From NCBI GenBank assembly GCA_947487385.1, contig CANKWU010000006.1:1-64000 (forward strand): a stretch of 64,000 nt of DNA. Reading direction: 5' to 3'. Shown here in pieces: positions 1 through 8,474 of this stretch (position 1 is its first letter; every line of letters starts with the position of its first letter). The notes beneath the pieces are model-generated. The model ran no database searches, had not been told where the DNA came from, and saw only the letters and a list, made by a program, of their open reading frames with translations. The translations under genes were made by a program, and so were the position numbers. Source of the stretch: Spartobacteria bacterium (GTDB lineage: Bacteria > Verrucomicrobiota > Verrucomicrobiia > Chthoniobacterales > UBA6821).

Positions 1-97
1 AAAAGGTAAAAAGTAAATGTTTGAAATGTGAACGGATCGAAGATGAAGAGGGCTTGTTTCTTCTGATCTTATTTATTCATTCTTCATGGTGACTTTC

Positions 98-760
98 TTA
101 TTCGTTGCCGACCAGCCTCGATAGCTCGGCAAAGATCGCATCGCTCCCCTCACCTGCGTCAATTCGATGCATGATCCCGGGCGCAGTTCTCTCGTAGTAA
201 CCGACCACAGGAAGCGTGAGGTCGCGATAGACTATCAGTCGCTGCTCCAGCGCCTCAGAGGCATCGTCATTACGACGAACCAGCACGGCGCCGCAGCGAG
301 GACATGGATCACCTTCAGCATGCGTATGAAGCGAGGTGCTATAAGTCGCTCCGCATTTCAGGCAGGAGATACGTTCGCGAATACGGCTACGGATGGCCCC
401 GTCGGAAAGTTCAAGCAGTATCACCAGATCCAAGGGAGACTTGAGAGAAATCAGTGTCGCATCCAGATGAGTTGCCTGTCCCACGGTCCTGGGAAATCCA
501 TCGAAGAGAAAGCGTGTTCCATGCTCCTGCATCCAATTTGCAACGATACGAACGACAAATTCATCCGATACTAGCAAACCCTTGCTGGTCGCAGCATCGG
601 CCTCACGGCCCAACGCCGTACCACGATCACATTCAGAACGCAGAAGCACACCAGTAGAAACATGGGGAATACCGAAGGCCTCCGAAAGTCTATCAGCCTG
701 AGTCCCCTTCCCAGATGCCGGCGGACCGAGAAGCACGATCCGCTGGTTCACCGCATTCAC
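98..760 (-). CDS. adk: adenylate kinase
   Basis: Cytosolic enzyme that interconverts ATP + AMP and 2 ADP. The 220-residue protein has the P-loop GPPASGKGT at residues 12-20, the DGFPR AMP-binding motif at 87-91, and a long LID domain with four cysteines (C133, C136, C153, C156) in two CxxC pairs, the zinc-binding form of the family. Its start is 9 bases after the secY stop, so it is translated with secY as in many spc operons. The 97 bases beyond its stop (1-97) show no gene start, so map or infA, the usual next genes, are not visible at this edge. Confidence 0.96.
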   Translation of the reverse strand: MNAVNQRIVLLGPPASGKGTQADRLSEAFGIPHVSTGVLLRSECDRGTALGREADAATSKGLLVSDEFVVRIVANWMQEHGTRFLFDGFPRTVGQATHLDATLISLKSPLDLVILLELSDGAIRSRIRERISCLKCGATYSTSLHTHAEGDPCPRCGAVLVRRNDDASEALEQRLIVYRDLTLPVVGYYERTAPGIMHRIDAGEGSDAIFAELSRLVGNE

Positions 761-769
761 CGAAATAGG

Positions 770-2272
770 TCAGCGGTGAGTGCTGAGGTAGGCAGCCAGA
801 CCGGCGATCACGAACAATCCAAGGCCAGCAACAATTTTGACCACAGTGGAGTCACTGATGGTGGATCCTCCAACAGAGGGACGCGGAGCACTACGCCCGC
901 GGATCTTACCCTTGCGAAGGAATCCGTCATAATGACGCTGGAGCAGGAATGTCTCGACTTGACGCATAGTATCGAGGGTGACACCGACGATAATAAGCAG
1001 TCCCGTTCCACCGAAGAACTGGGCGGCCATGTAGGGGACATTAAGAGCACGACTAAGAAGTTGAGGGAGAATCGCGATCACAACGAGGAATAGGGCTCCT
1101 GCAAAGGTAAGTCGACCCATGGTGTAGTCGAGGAAGTCGGCCGTCGGCTTGCCAGGGCGAACTCCTGGTATGAAGCCCCCGTACTTCTTCAGGTCGTCCG
1201 CGATCTGGGCGGGCTGGAACTGCGTGGCAACCCAAAAATAGCTAAAGCTAAAAATCAGTATGGCATAAAGGAGGTAATGAAGCCAGCCGTTGGTGAGGAG
1301 ATTTGCTATCTCGACCGCCCAAGGCTTGTTACCGAAGGCCATGGTCATGATAGTAGAAGGGAACATCAGGATCGCTTGGGCAAAAATAATGGGCATCACG
1401 CCAGCATAGTTGACCTTGAGAGGCATGTACTGCGTCTGACCACCATAAACCTTCCGTCCCACCACGCGCTTAGCGTACTGAACGCTGATTCGCCTAGTTG
1501 CCTGAGTGATCGCAATGACAGAGGCGATCACGAGAAAAAGGAAAGCGCAGAGTATCACAAGGACGACGGGACTTACTTGGCTTGCCTCACCTGCGCTCGG
1601 AACAAATGTTCTCCATGCTTGAACTAGACCTGCTGGTAACTGGGCGAGAATGCCGATCGTGATGATCACGGAGATACCGTTGCCTATACCACGCTCGGTG
1701 ATCTGATCTCCAATCCACATCAGGAAGAGAGTCCCAGCCGTCATGATCAACACGGTCAAGAGTCGGAAGAAAATGCCGGGATCTGAAACGAGGGGAATAC
1801 CAAGGCGAGCAATCGTGTCGGCAATTCCGGGAAGAAAGGGGTTTGACTGAGGGCTCTCAAAGGAAAGGGCGAGCAGATAGCCTTGAAAAATACACAAGGC
1901 GATGGTCGCATATCTGGTGTACTGGGCGATTTTCTGGCGCCCACCGTCCTCGCGGGCCAGACGACCGAGCTTAGGAATCACAGCCCCGAGCAACTGAAGC
2001 ATGATCGAGGCACTGATATAGGGCATGATCCCGAGTGAAAAGATTGCACAATTCCCGAGCGCACCGCCGGAAAAAAGATTGAAGAGTGCTGCCGCACCTC
2101 CCCCGGCACTGTGATCAGCAACGTTCTGAAACCATTCTCGAAGAACCTGGGCATTGACACCCGGGGTCGTGATCGCAGCGCCGACACGCATGATCACGAT
2201 CATCCCGAGTGTGAAGAGGACACGCTGCCTCAGCTCGGGAATCTTGAAGATATTGGCGAACGCGGAGATCAT
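770..2272 (-). CDS. secY: protein translocase subunit SecY
   Basis: Channel-forming subunit of the Sec translocase in the inner membrane. The 500-residue protein begins with the typical amphipathic segment (FANIFKIPELRQRVLFTLG) and shows about ten hydrophobic helices, the plug-region motif after TM1 (AAITTPGVN), the conserved RxSVQYAKRVVGRK loop, and a pore-region GIMPYISASI motif. It is longer than the approximately 440 residues of E. coli SecY, mainly in loops between the first helices and in the C-terminal tail (PRPSVGGSTISDS before a last helix). Lies between rplO and adk as in most bacteria. Confidence 0.97.
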   Translation of the reverse strand: MISAFANIFKIPELRQRVLFTLGMIVIMRVGAAITTPGVNAQVLREWFQNVADHSAGGGAAALFNLFSGGALGNCAIFSLGIMPYISASIMLQLLGAVIPKLGRLAREDGGRQKIAQYTRYATIALCIFQGYLLALSFESPQSNPFLPGIADTIARLGIPLVSDPGIFFRLLTVLIMTAGTLFLMWIGDQITERGIGNGISVIITIGILAQLPAGLVQAWRTFVPSAGEASQVSPVVLVILCAFLFLVIASVIAITQATRRISVQYAKRVVGRKVYGGQTQYMPLKVNYAGVMPIIFAQAILMFPSTIMTMAFGNKPWAVEIANLLTNGWLHYLLYAILIFSFSYFWVATQFQPAQIADDLKKYGGFIPGVRPGKPTADFLDYTMGRLTFAGALFLVVIAILPQLLSRALNVPYMAAQFFGGTGLLIIVGVTLDTMRQVETFLLQRHYDGFLRKGKIRGRSAPRPSVGGSTISDSTVVKIVAGLGLFVIAGLAAYLSTHR

Positions 2273-2340
2273 GCTTGAAAGCGGTGGTTAATGGCCTTTG
2301 TTACTTCATTGTAACGCCGGCACGCCCTATTGATGATGAA

Positions 2341-2865
2341 TCAAGAAGCCTTGACCGCTTTTCTCGGAGCCGCCTTCAGCGTCGCCCTGCTGGCGATCTT
2401 GGTCTGGCGTTCACGGATAACAAGAGAACCTCCGGCAGCCTCAAGCTTCTCCTTGGCGGCTGAGCTCGATTTGTCCACTTCGACTGTGAACTTCTTCGTA
2501 ATGGTTCCGCGGGCAAGCAACTTGATTCCGTCGTTACTACCATGAACGAGTCGGAGTGAGCGGAGTGCTGCCTCGTCGATCTTCGCACCGGACTCAAAAC
2601 GCTCTTCAAGAGTATCTAGGTTCACAACTGCATAAACGGGCTTGAAATCAAAGTTATTAAAACCGCGCTTGGGTAATCGTCGGATGAGGGGCATTTGGCC
2701 ACCCTCGAATCCAAGACGAACGCTGCCGCCTGAACGGGCTTTCTGACCCTTATGGCCGCGACCAGAGGTCTTTCCATGACCGGAACTTTCGCCGATACCG
2801 AGACGCTTCTTGCGGTGCTTGGCACCTGGGCGGGGAGCGAGATTATGAAGTCGCATGGTTGTCAT
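2341..2865 (-). CDS. rplO: 50S ribosomal protein L15
   Basis: Large-subunit assembly protein, 174 residues. The N-terminal MRLHNLAPRPGAKHRKKRLG segment and the glycine/arginine-rich stretch GHGKTSGRGHKGQKARSGG are diagnostic. The frame opens with MTT before MRLHN; the second Met (residue 4) would give the classic start and the true start is uncertain by three codons. Length is above the usual 145-150 because of a basic C-terminal tail (residues 155-174). The gap to rpsE (2866-2933) is only 68 bases and has no room for rpmD (L30), which normally sits there. Confidence 0.96.
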   Translation of the reverse strand: MTTMRLHNLAPRPGAKHRKKRLGIGESSGHGKTSGRGHKGQKARSGGSVRLGFEGGQMPLIRRLPKRGFNNFDFKPVYAVVNLDTLEERFESGAKIDEAALRSLRLVHGSNDGIKLLARGTITKKFTVEVDKSSSAAKEKLEAAGGSLVIRERQTKIASRATLKAAPRKAVKAS

Positions 2866-2933
2866 TCGAGAATAATTGTTGTGCTTGTATTAGGCTTGAG
2901 CTGATGTGTTTAGCTATTTTCCCTCTGCTTGCC

Positions 2934-3518
2934 TTAAGCGGCAACTGGAACCGTTGCTTCCGGTGTATGCACCTTCTTGCCACGCAGTTTCATGATTTCA
3001 TTGCGGGGGCGCAAGCTGGTAAGGGCGGCAAGGGTTGCCTTGACGACGTTGGAGTGGTTGCTGGATCCGAGGGACTTGGCAAGGACGTCGCGAACACCGA
3101 CCGCTTCAAGGACGGCGCGAACACCACCTCCGGCGATGACACCGGTGCCGGGGGATGCCGGCTTGAGAAGCACGCGTCCACCTCCGAACTCTCCGAATGT
3201 CTCGTGAGGAATCGTGGTTCCTTGGATGGATACAGGAACCATGGCTTTCCGTGCTGCATCGGAACCCTTGCGGATAGCCTCGCTGACCTCATTGGCCTTA
3301 CCGAATCCGATACCGACACGTCCTTTCATGTCACCAGTGACAATGAGGGCGCTGAAGCTGAAACGGCGACCACCCTTGACGACCTTGGCGCAACGGTTGA
3401 TGAAAACGACCTTTTCGATCGTGTCCTTGGGTGTATCGTCTGCGGGCTTGTCGCGGCGTGGTCCGCGTTTGGGGCGTTTATCATCCATAGAAATATTAGA
3501 ACTGGAGTCCGCCCTCAC
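2934..3518 (-). CDS. rpsE: 30S ribosomal protein S5
   Basis: Small-subunit protein near the mRNA entry and decoding site, 194 residues. It has the double-stranded RNA-binding domain ([19 protein letters not shown], [17 protein letters not shown]) and the C-terminal S5 fold with [29 protein letters not shown] split between two loops. The charged N-terminal extension ([15 protein letters not shown]) is common in this family. Its start lies 23 bases inside the 3' end of rplR, so the two genes overlap and are probably translationally coupled. Confidence 0.97.
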   Translation of the reverse strand: MRADSSSNISMDDKRPKRGPRRDKPADDTPKDTIEKVVFINRCAKVVKGGRRFSFSALIVTGDMKGRVGIGFGKANEVSEAIRKGSDAARKAMVPVSIQGTTIPHETFGEFGGGRVLLKPASPGTGVIAGGGVRAVLEAVGVRDVLAKSLGSSNHSNVVKATLAALTSLRPRNEIMKLRGKKVHTPEATVPVAA

Positions 3519-3852
3519 GGGCTGCCTCTGCTAGGGCCTTTACTTTGCCATGATACATGAAACCGCCGCGATCGAAGACGACCTTCTCGATCTTCTTGGC
3601 AAGTCCGCGCTCGGCGATGAGTTTGCCAACCTTGATGGCGGTCGCCACATTGGCCCGGGAGGAGGGGTCCTTGGTAAAGGGTTCCTCCGTGGTGTTGACG
3701 CTGGCCAGTGTATTCCCCGCGAGATCGTCAATGACCTGGGCGGTAATGTGCTGGCCGGAGAAGTGAATCGCAAGGCGGGGCCTATCGGCGGTGCCGGAGA
3801 CTTTCTTGCGAAGGCGTAAGTGACGCAGTTTGCGGGAATTTGTTGCGGACAT
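3496..3852 (-). CDS. rplR: 50S ribosomal protein L18
   Basis: 5S rRNA-binding protein, 118 residues, the normal length. Basic N-terminus ([21 protein letters not shown]) followed by the [16 protein letters not shown] strand region and the family-typical C-terminal [26 protein letters not shown]. It follows rplF after 18 bases and overlaps the start of rpsE by 23 bases. Nothing unusual in composition. Confidence 0.96.
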   Translation of the reverse strand: MSATNSRKLRHLRLRKKVSGTADRPRLAIHFSGQHITAQVIDDLAGNTLASVNTTEEPFTKDPSSRANVATAIKVGKLIAERGLAKKIEKVVFDRGGFMYHGKVKALAEAAREGGLQF

Positions 3853-3870
3853 GAAATAATGTTCCTTGGA

Positions 3871-4410
3871 TTACTGGACAGTCTTGCCTTCTTTGCGGCG
3901 AACAACCTCGTCGGAATAACGGATCCCTTTGCCCTTGTATGGCTCAGGAGGGTAGTACGCGCGGATATCGGCAGCCACTTGGCCGACGAGATGCTTGTCG
4001 ATTCCCTCGATGGAGATCTTGGTGTTGTCAGTAACGGCAATCTTGATCTCGTTGGGGATCTGGAAAAGGACAGGATGGGAGTAGCCGATCGAAAGATCCA
4101 GCTTATCACCCTTGACTGCGGCACGGAATCCGACGCCCTGTATCTCCAAGTCACGGCGGAAACCACTACTGACTCCGTTCACCATGTTGTTGATCAGAGC
4201 ACGGGAAAGTCCATGCAGTGCACGTAGCTCACGATGCTCGTTAGCGCGATCGACAGTGATGACGGATGCCTCTGTGGAAATAGTAATACCTTTGGGTAGC
4301 TCCCAGGAAAGCTTGCCTTTAGGACCCTCGACGATGACTTGGTTTCCGTCTGCGACGAAGACCTTGACTTTGTCAGGGATGGTGATGGGTGTTTTACCGA
4401 TACGGGACAT
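3871..4410 (-). CDS. rplF: 50S ribosomal protein L6
   Basis: Large-subunit protein close to the factor-binding site. I start it at MSRIGKTPITIPDKV (ATG at 4408-4410), giving 179 residues, the family length; the open frame runs 40 codons further upstream into rpsH but that part has no similarity to L6 and overlaps the S8 gene. Two L6 repeats are visible: residues 10-80 and 90-170, the second ending with the signature PEPYKGKGIRYSDEVVRRKEGK. The gap to rpsH is 22 bases. Confidence 0.96.
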   Translation of the reverse strand: MSRIGKTPITIPDKVKVFVADGNQVIVEGPKGKLSWELPKGITISTEASVITVDRANEHRELRALHGLSRALINNMVNGVSSGFRRDLEIQGVGFRAAVKGDKLDLSIGYSHPVLFQIPNEIKIAVTDNTKISIEGIDKHLVGQVAADIRAYYPPEPYKGKGIRYSDEVVRRKEGKTVQ

Positions 4411-4432
4411 GGCAGAATAATAGTTTACCGGG

Positions 4433-4831
4433 TTACCAGACGTAGGCGAGAAGTTCTCCACCGACTTTCTGCTTGCGGGCCTCATGACCCGAGATGACTC
4501 CGCGTGATGTGGAGATAATGGAGATGCCAAGACCGCCGAGCACGCGGGGGATGTCCTCGCTGCCTACATAACGACGAAGCCCAGGGCGGCTAATGCGGCG
4601 AAGTCCGGCGATAGCGGGAATCTTGCCGACATAACGTGGACGAATCCTGATGCGGGGATGGGTCTCCTTGTTGTCTAGCTCATACTCCTCGATGTAACCC
4701 TCTTTCTTGAGGATGGCGACGATGTCGCTCTTAATCTTGGAGTAAGGAACATAAAACTCTGCCTTTTGCACGCTGACAGCGTTGCGTACACGGGTGAGAA
4801 GGTCGGCGATGGGATCGGTCAGGGCACTCAT
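4433..4831 (-). CDS. rpsH: 30S ribosomal protein S8
   Basis: 16S rRNA central-domain binding protein, 132 residues, normal length. Conserved features: DPIADLLTRVRNA at the N-terminus, ILKKEGYIEEYE in the middle, and the C-terminal RNA-binding signature STSRGVISGHEARKQKVGGELLAYVW. It starts six bases after the stop of rplE. In most bacteria rpsN (S14) stands between rplE and rpsH; here there is no room for it. Confidence 0.97.
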   Translation of the reverse strand: MSALTDPIADLLTRVRNAVSVQKAEFYVPYSKIKSDIVAILKKEGYIEEYELDNKETHPRIRIRPRYVGKIPAIAGLRRISRPGLRRYVGSEDIPRVLGGLGISIISTSRGVISGHEARKQKVGGELLAYVW

Positions 4832-4837
4832 TAATGA

Positions 4838-5461
4838 TTAGGCGGAAGCGGTTTCGGAACCCGTCTCTGCGGAAGCAGCCTCGGGCTTTTCGACCTTCTT
4901 GGTGGTATTGCGACCGGCAAACGGCATGCCAATCTCACTCAGAAGGGCCTTGGCCTCATCGTTACTCGTCGCAGACGTAACGATGGTGATGTCAAAACCG
5001 ATGTTGCGCTTGATCTTGTCAAGTTCAACCTCAGGGAAGATGGACTGGTCAGCAACACCGAGTGTGTAGTTGCCGTTACCATCGAAAGCACGGTTGGAAA
5101 CCCCGCGAAAGTCACGGATACGAGGCAGTGCAGTCTTGATGAGGCGCTCTAAGAACTCATACATGAGACGGCCACGAAGGGTTACCTTGGCTCCGATGGG
5201 TTGACCAGCGCGGAGTTTAAAGTTGGAAATGGCCTTTTTGGCGATCGTCTCGACTGGTTTTTGTCCGGTAATGAGCTGAAGTTCATCCTTGGCGATTTCC
5301 AAGGCGGCCTTCACGTCGGGCGCGGAAGCGATGGAGGTGTTGATAACAACCTTCACAAGGCGTGGAACCTGGTGCACGTTTTTGTATCCTCGCTTCTCCT
5401 TGAGGGCAGGGATGATGCGGGTGTTGTACTCGTTCTGAAGTTCGGCAATGGGCAGTGACAT
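4838..5461 (-). CDS. rplE: 50S ribosomal protein L5
   Basis: Binds 5S rRNA and contacts the P-site tRNA. The 207-residue protein carries the L5 core: PRLVKVVINTSIA, LQLITGQKPVETIAKKAISNFKLR with the preceding segment, LRGRLMYEFLERL, and IRDFRGVSNRAFDGNGNYTLGV. The C-terminal 25 residues (NTTKKVEKPEAASAETG...) extend past the usual 180 residues and are low-complexity, an accessory tail. Sits between rplX and rpsH without an intervening rpsN. Confidence 0.96.
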   Translation of the reverse strand: MSLPIAELQNEYNTRIIPALKEKRGYKNVHQVPRLVKVVINTSIASAPDVKAALEIAKDELQLITGQKPVETIAKKAISNFKLRAGQPIGAKVTLRGRLMYEFLERLIKTALPRIRDFRGVSNRAFDGNGNYTLGVADQSIFPEVELDKIKRNIGFDITIVTSATSNDEAKALLSEIGMPFAGRNTTKKVEKPEAASAETGSETASA

Positions 5462-5497
5462 GTCTCTGTATCCTTTTATTATTTGGCCTGATTCAGG

Positions 5498-5860
5498 TTA
5501 TTCGGCCTTGGAGGCTTTCGATGCTTTTGGAGCCTTCTCGACCTTGGCTTTTGGAACCTTCTTTGCCGCGGGAGCCTTCTCGTCCCTTGCCTTGGAATCG
5601 GCACCATTCTTTGAAGCCTTCTCAAGAAGCTTGACGTTTGAAATATTAAGAGGACCCTCGCGTTCGATGATTGCTCCGTTGGGCTGCTCTTGGGAGCGCT
5701 TGACATGCTTCTTGATCATTCGAACTCCTTCGATCACGACCTGATGTTTGGCGCGGTTGACCTGGAGGATCTTTCCCTCGGAGCCACGATGGTTTCCCGA
5801 GATGACCTTCACAAGGTCACCTGCATGGACATGAGTTTTAATAAGCGGGATTGCGGGCAT
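5498..5860 (-). CDS. rplX: 50S ribosomal protein L24
   Basis: Assembly-initiator protein of the large subunit. The KOW motif is clear (HVHAGDLVKVISGNHRGSEG, then KILQVNRAKHQVVIEGV), followed by the IIEREGPLNISNVKLL strand. Residues 1-85 match the family; the last 35 residues form a Lys/Ala repeat tail (AKKVPKAKVEKAPKASKASK), which probably stays disordered and basic. Start is 11 bases after the rplN stop. Confidence 0.95.
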   Translation of the reverse strand: MPAIPLIKTHVHAGDLVKVISGNHRGSEGKILQVNRAKHQVVIEGVRMIKKHVKRSQEQPNGAIIEREGPLNISNVKLLEKASKNGADSKARDEKAPAAKKVPKAKVEKAPKASKASKAE

Positions 5861-5871
5861 TGTCTTGGAAA

Positions 5872-6237
5872 TTAGAGCACCTCAGGGGCTAAAGAGACGA
5901 TCTTCATGAAATTCTTTTCTCGAAGTTCTCGGGCAACCGGTCCGAAGATACGGGTGCCACGTGGATTTTTATCCTTGTCGATGATGACAATCGCGTTGCT
6001 ATCAAACCGCAGATAGGAACCATCCTCGCGACGAACTGGCTGGCGGGTACGGACAATAACGGCACGAACCACATCGCCCTTCTTAACGGCACCGCCGGTA
6101 GAAGCCTCTTTGACATTGGCGGTAATGATATCTCCGATGCGGGCAACGAGTGTCCTCTTGCCGATCACACCGATCATGGTGGCCATGCGGGCGCCGGTAT
6201 TGTCGGCGACATCGAGTCGGGAGCGTAATTGGATCAT
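5872..6237 (-). CDS. rplN: 50S ribosomal protein L14
   Basis: Large-subunit protein at the intersubunit bridge, 121 residues, the canonical length. Conserved blocks: [17 protein letters not shown], the [17 protein letters not shown] segment, [28 protein letters not shown] and the C-terminal [10 protein letters not shown]. No insertions. It lies between rpsQ and rplX, as in almost all bacteria. Confidence 0.98.
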   Translation of the reverse strand: MIQLRSRLDVADNTGARMATMIGVIGKRTLVARIGDIITANVKEASTGGAVKKGDVVRAVIVRTRQPVRREDGSYLRFDSNAIVIIDKDKNPRGTRIFGPVARELREKNFMKIVSLAPEVL

Positions 6238-6276
6238 GGTGTTGGTAACTAAAAAATAAATGATTAGAGCTGACGG

Positions 6277-6570
6277 TTAGTGACGAATCACCTCGACCAG
6301 ACGCCAGCGTTTAAGACGACTGAGAGGGCGCGTTTCCATAATCGAGACGCGGTCTCCAATCTTCGCTTCGTTCTTCTCATCATGGACGTGAAACTTCTTA
6401 ACCTGCTTGATGATCTTTCCAAAGAGCGGGTGAGGCACGCGAGTGATCGCCTTGACCACGATTGTCTTGTCCATCTTGTCAGAGATCACCTCCCCGACAC
6501 GGGTCTTGCGGAGGGATCGGGACTCGTCAACTGGTGACATGGAAGTTGGTATGGTTGCTGTGTCGTTCAT
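6277..6570 (-). CDS. rpsQ: 30S ribosomal protein S17
   Basis: 16S rRNA-binding OB-fold protein. The core ([40 protein letters not shown] split by short linkers, [19 protein letters not shown]) is complete. The N-terminal 18 residues ([18 protein letters not shown]) are an extension; an internal ATG at residue 11 (MSPVDESR) is an alternative start. Gap to rpmC is 21 bases. Confidence 0.95.
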   Translation of the reverse strand: MNDTATIPTSMSPVDESRSLRKTRVGEVISDKMDKTIVVKAITRVPHPLFGKIIKQVKKFHVHDEKNEAKIGDRVSIMETRPLSRLKRWRLVEVIRH

Positions 6571-6591
6571 CGGTGCGGTAGCCTGTTATGC

Positions 6592-6795
6592 TTAGAGAGC
6601 CTTGGTTGCCTTAGTTTTTGCGGTGAGCACGGTCTCGAGGCGGGCTATCTCACGACGCATCAAGGTTAGGAGATGAGGCTTTTCCAACTGACCAGCCTGC
6701 TGCTGCAAGCGTAGATGGAAGATCTCCTGTCGCAGTTCCTTTTTACGGGAACAAAGTTCATTAGGCGTCAATTCGCGGATTTCGTCAAGAGTCAT
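6592..6795 (-). CDS. rpmC: 50S ribosomal protein L29
   Basis: Small helical protein at the peptide exit tunnel, where trigger factor docks. The 67-residue protein shows the two-helix pattern with MTLDEIRELTPNELCSRKKE and FHLRLQQQAGQLEKPHLLTL followed by RREIARLETVL, the L29 signature. Position between rplP and rpsQ confirms it. Confidence 0.95.
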   Translation of the reverse strand: MTLDEIRELTPNELCSRKKELRQEIFHLRLQQQAGQLEKPHLLTLMRREIARLETVLTAKTKATKAL

Positions 6796-6825
6796 ATTCG
6801 TTTCCTGTAATCGTGTGTCCTTAAA

Positions 6826-7245
6826 TTAGGCGGCGTGGTGACGGGTGATAAACTTGGTACGAATCGGGAGCTTGTTTGCTGCGAGGCGAAGTGATTCGCG
6901 TGCTACGGTCTCTGAGACTCCATCAAGTTCGAACAGAATGTTGCCGGGACGAACCGTGGCAACCCAATATTCGGGCTGTCCTTTTCCCTTACCCATTCGG
7001 GTCTCGGGTGGACGAGCAGTCACTGATTTGTCAGGGAAGATACGGATCCAGAGCTTTCCCTTGCGCTTCATGTTGCGGGTTAGCGCCACACGTGCTGCTT
7101 CAATCTGTGTATTAGTGATCCAGGCACGATCCATCGTTTGGAGGCCAAATTCACCGAAATCAATGTTGATATTACGTGAAGCTGTCCCCTTGCGACTTCC
7201 ACGCTGGGTTTTGCGATACTTGACTCTCTTGGGCAGTAAGGGCAT
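6826..7245 (-). CDS. rplP: 50S ribosomal protein L16
   Basis: Large-subunit protein at the A-site tRNA elbow, 139 residues. It begins [16 protein letters not shown] (the common MLxPKRxKxRKxxRG) and contains [25 protein letters not shown] split by the normal turn, the [25 protein letters not shown] block and the [14 protein letters not shown] strand. A purine-rich AAAGGAAAG stands before the ATG and is one of the clearer ribosome-binding sites in this operon. Confidence 0.97.
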   Translation of the reverse strand: MPLLPKRVKYRKTQRGSRKGTASRNINIDFGEFGLQTMDRAWITNTQIEAARVALTRNMKRKGKLWIRIFPDKSVTARPPETRMGKGKGQPEYWVATVRPGNILFELDGVSETVARESLRLAANKLPIRTKFITRHHAA

Positions 7246-7278
7246 TTTTTCTTTCCTTTAAAAAATTCGTTTGATGAC

Positions 7279-7959
7279 TTAGGCAATTGCCTCCACAGCA
7301 GCTGATGGGGCCGCAACGCGGGGTTCTGCAAGCTTCTCGGGCTTTTTGCAGATCCAGCACTTCACTCCGATCTTTCCAGCAAGAGTGTCAGCTTCGGCAA
7401 AACCGTAGTCTATGGTCTTTCGGAGAGTATGAAGAGGAATTGTACCAGCACGAACAACTTCAGTACGGGCAATTTCAGCACCGCCGAGACGGCCACTGGC
7501 GCGGATCTTGATACCATCGGCACCCATGTCCATAGCGATCTGCATTGACTTCTTCATTGCACGGCGGAAACCGATGCGGCGCTCTAGCTGACCGGCAACG
7601 CTTTCTGCAACAAGCTGTGCATCAATCTCGGGCTGCTTGATCTCAATGATGTCGATCTTGGCTTGCTTGCCACCTGCCAAATCGGAGACCTTCTTGGTCA
7701 TAGTCTCGATCTCGGATCCCTTGCGACCAATCACGATGCCAGGGCGAGCTGTAAAGATGGTTACACGCACGCTGTTCCAAGCACGTTCGATAACGATGCG
7801 AGAGACGGCAGCGGTTTTGAGCTTCTTCTTAAGCCAGTCGCGGATCTGCTGGTCGGCATAGAGGAAATCGGCAAATTCTTTCTCCGTCGCGTACCACCGC
7901 GATGTCCAGTCGCGGGTGATCGGAAGGCGGAAGCCGATGGGGTTGACTTTTTGTCCCAT
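7279..7959 (-). CDS. rpsC: 30S ribosomal protein S3
   Basis: Forms the mRNA entry channel. The 226-residue protein opens with MGQKVNPIGFRLPITRDW, has a KH domain with IVIGRKGSEIETMTKKVSDL, and the C-terminal S3 domain with IKIRASGRLGGAEIARTE and IDYGFAEADTLAGKIGVKCW. A short Ala/Pro-rich tail (PRVAAPSAAVEAIA) ends the protein. It follows rplV by 34 bases and precedes rplP by 33. Confidence 0.97.
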   Translation of the reverse strand: MGQKVNPIGFRLPITRDWTSRWYATEKEFADFLYADQQIRDWLKKKLKTAAVSRIVIERAWNSVRVTIFTARPGIVIGRKGSEIETMTKKVSDLAGGKQAKIDIIEIKQPEIDAQLVAESVAGQLERRIGFRRAMKKSMQIAMDMGADGIKIRASGRLGGAEIARTEVVRAGTIPLHTLRKTIDYGFAEADTLAGKIGVKCWICKKPEKLAEPRVAAPSAAVEAIA

Positions 7960-7993
7960 AGTAGGTGTGTTATAAGGTAGTTGGCTTCTCTGC

Positions 7994-8467
7994 TTAGTCG
8001 TTCGTTTCGACGGATGTATCGGTGATCAATTCAACTGCTGAAGAAGGAGCAGCGGCCACATCCTCTGTGACTTTGACCTTCGGCCTGGAGGAAGATTTGG
8101 AGGTTTTGGGCTTATCAGAGCGACGAACAATAGGAACTTCGTCGGTCAGGACGATGCGAATATGGCTATTGCGCTTACGAACCGGACCGGAGCTGCCACG
8201 AGCTTTGGGACGCATGCGTTTGATGGTCGGAGCCTCACCGATGACGGCCTCCTTGATGACAAGGAGCTCAGGACGAATATTATTGTTGTGCTCCGCATTG
8301 GCGATCGCACTCTTGAGAGTCTTGGCAATCAAGGGAGCTGCTTTCTTGGGAATGAATGCAAGTTGCTGAAGCGCGTCTATGGCTGGAAGGCCCTGGATTT
8401 CACGGGTGACCTCGCGTGCCTTGAAGGCTGATATTTTCGCGTAGCGGTGGGTTGCGATGACTTGCAT
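7994..8467 (-). CDS. rplV: 50S ribosomal protein L22
   Basis: Lines the peptide exit tunnel. I start it at MQVIATHRYAKISAFKARE (ATG at 8465-8467), 157 residues; the longer open frame upstream runs through the preceding gene and has no L22 similarity. Core motifs: LIAKTLKSAIANAEHN, LVIKEAVIGEAPTIKRMRPK and GSSGPVRKRNSHIRIVL. The last 45 residues (SDKPKTSKSSSRPKVKVTE...) are an extra low-complexity tail. Unusually, the gene before it is not rpsS but an exported coiled-coil protein, ending 7 bases upstream. Confidence 0.96.
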   Translation of the reverse strand: MQVIATHRYAKISAFKAREVTREIQGLPAIDALQQLAFIPKKAAPLIAKTLKSAIANAEHNNNIRPELLVIKEAVIGEAPTIKRMRPKARGSSGPVRKRNSHIRIVLTDEVPIVRRSDKPKTSKSSSRPKVKVTEDVAAAPSSAVELITDTSVETND

Positions 8468-8474
8468 GGTAAAA

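Noticed and set aside
4411..4530. Longer form of L6 starting 40 codons upstream
   Set aside because: The extra part lies within rpsH and does not resemble L6; MSRIGKTPI is the family start.
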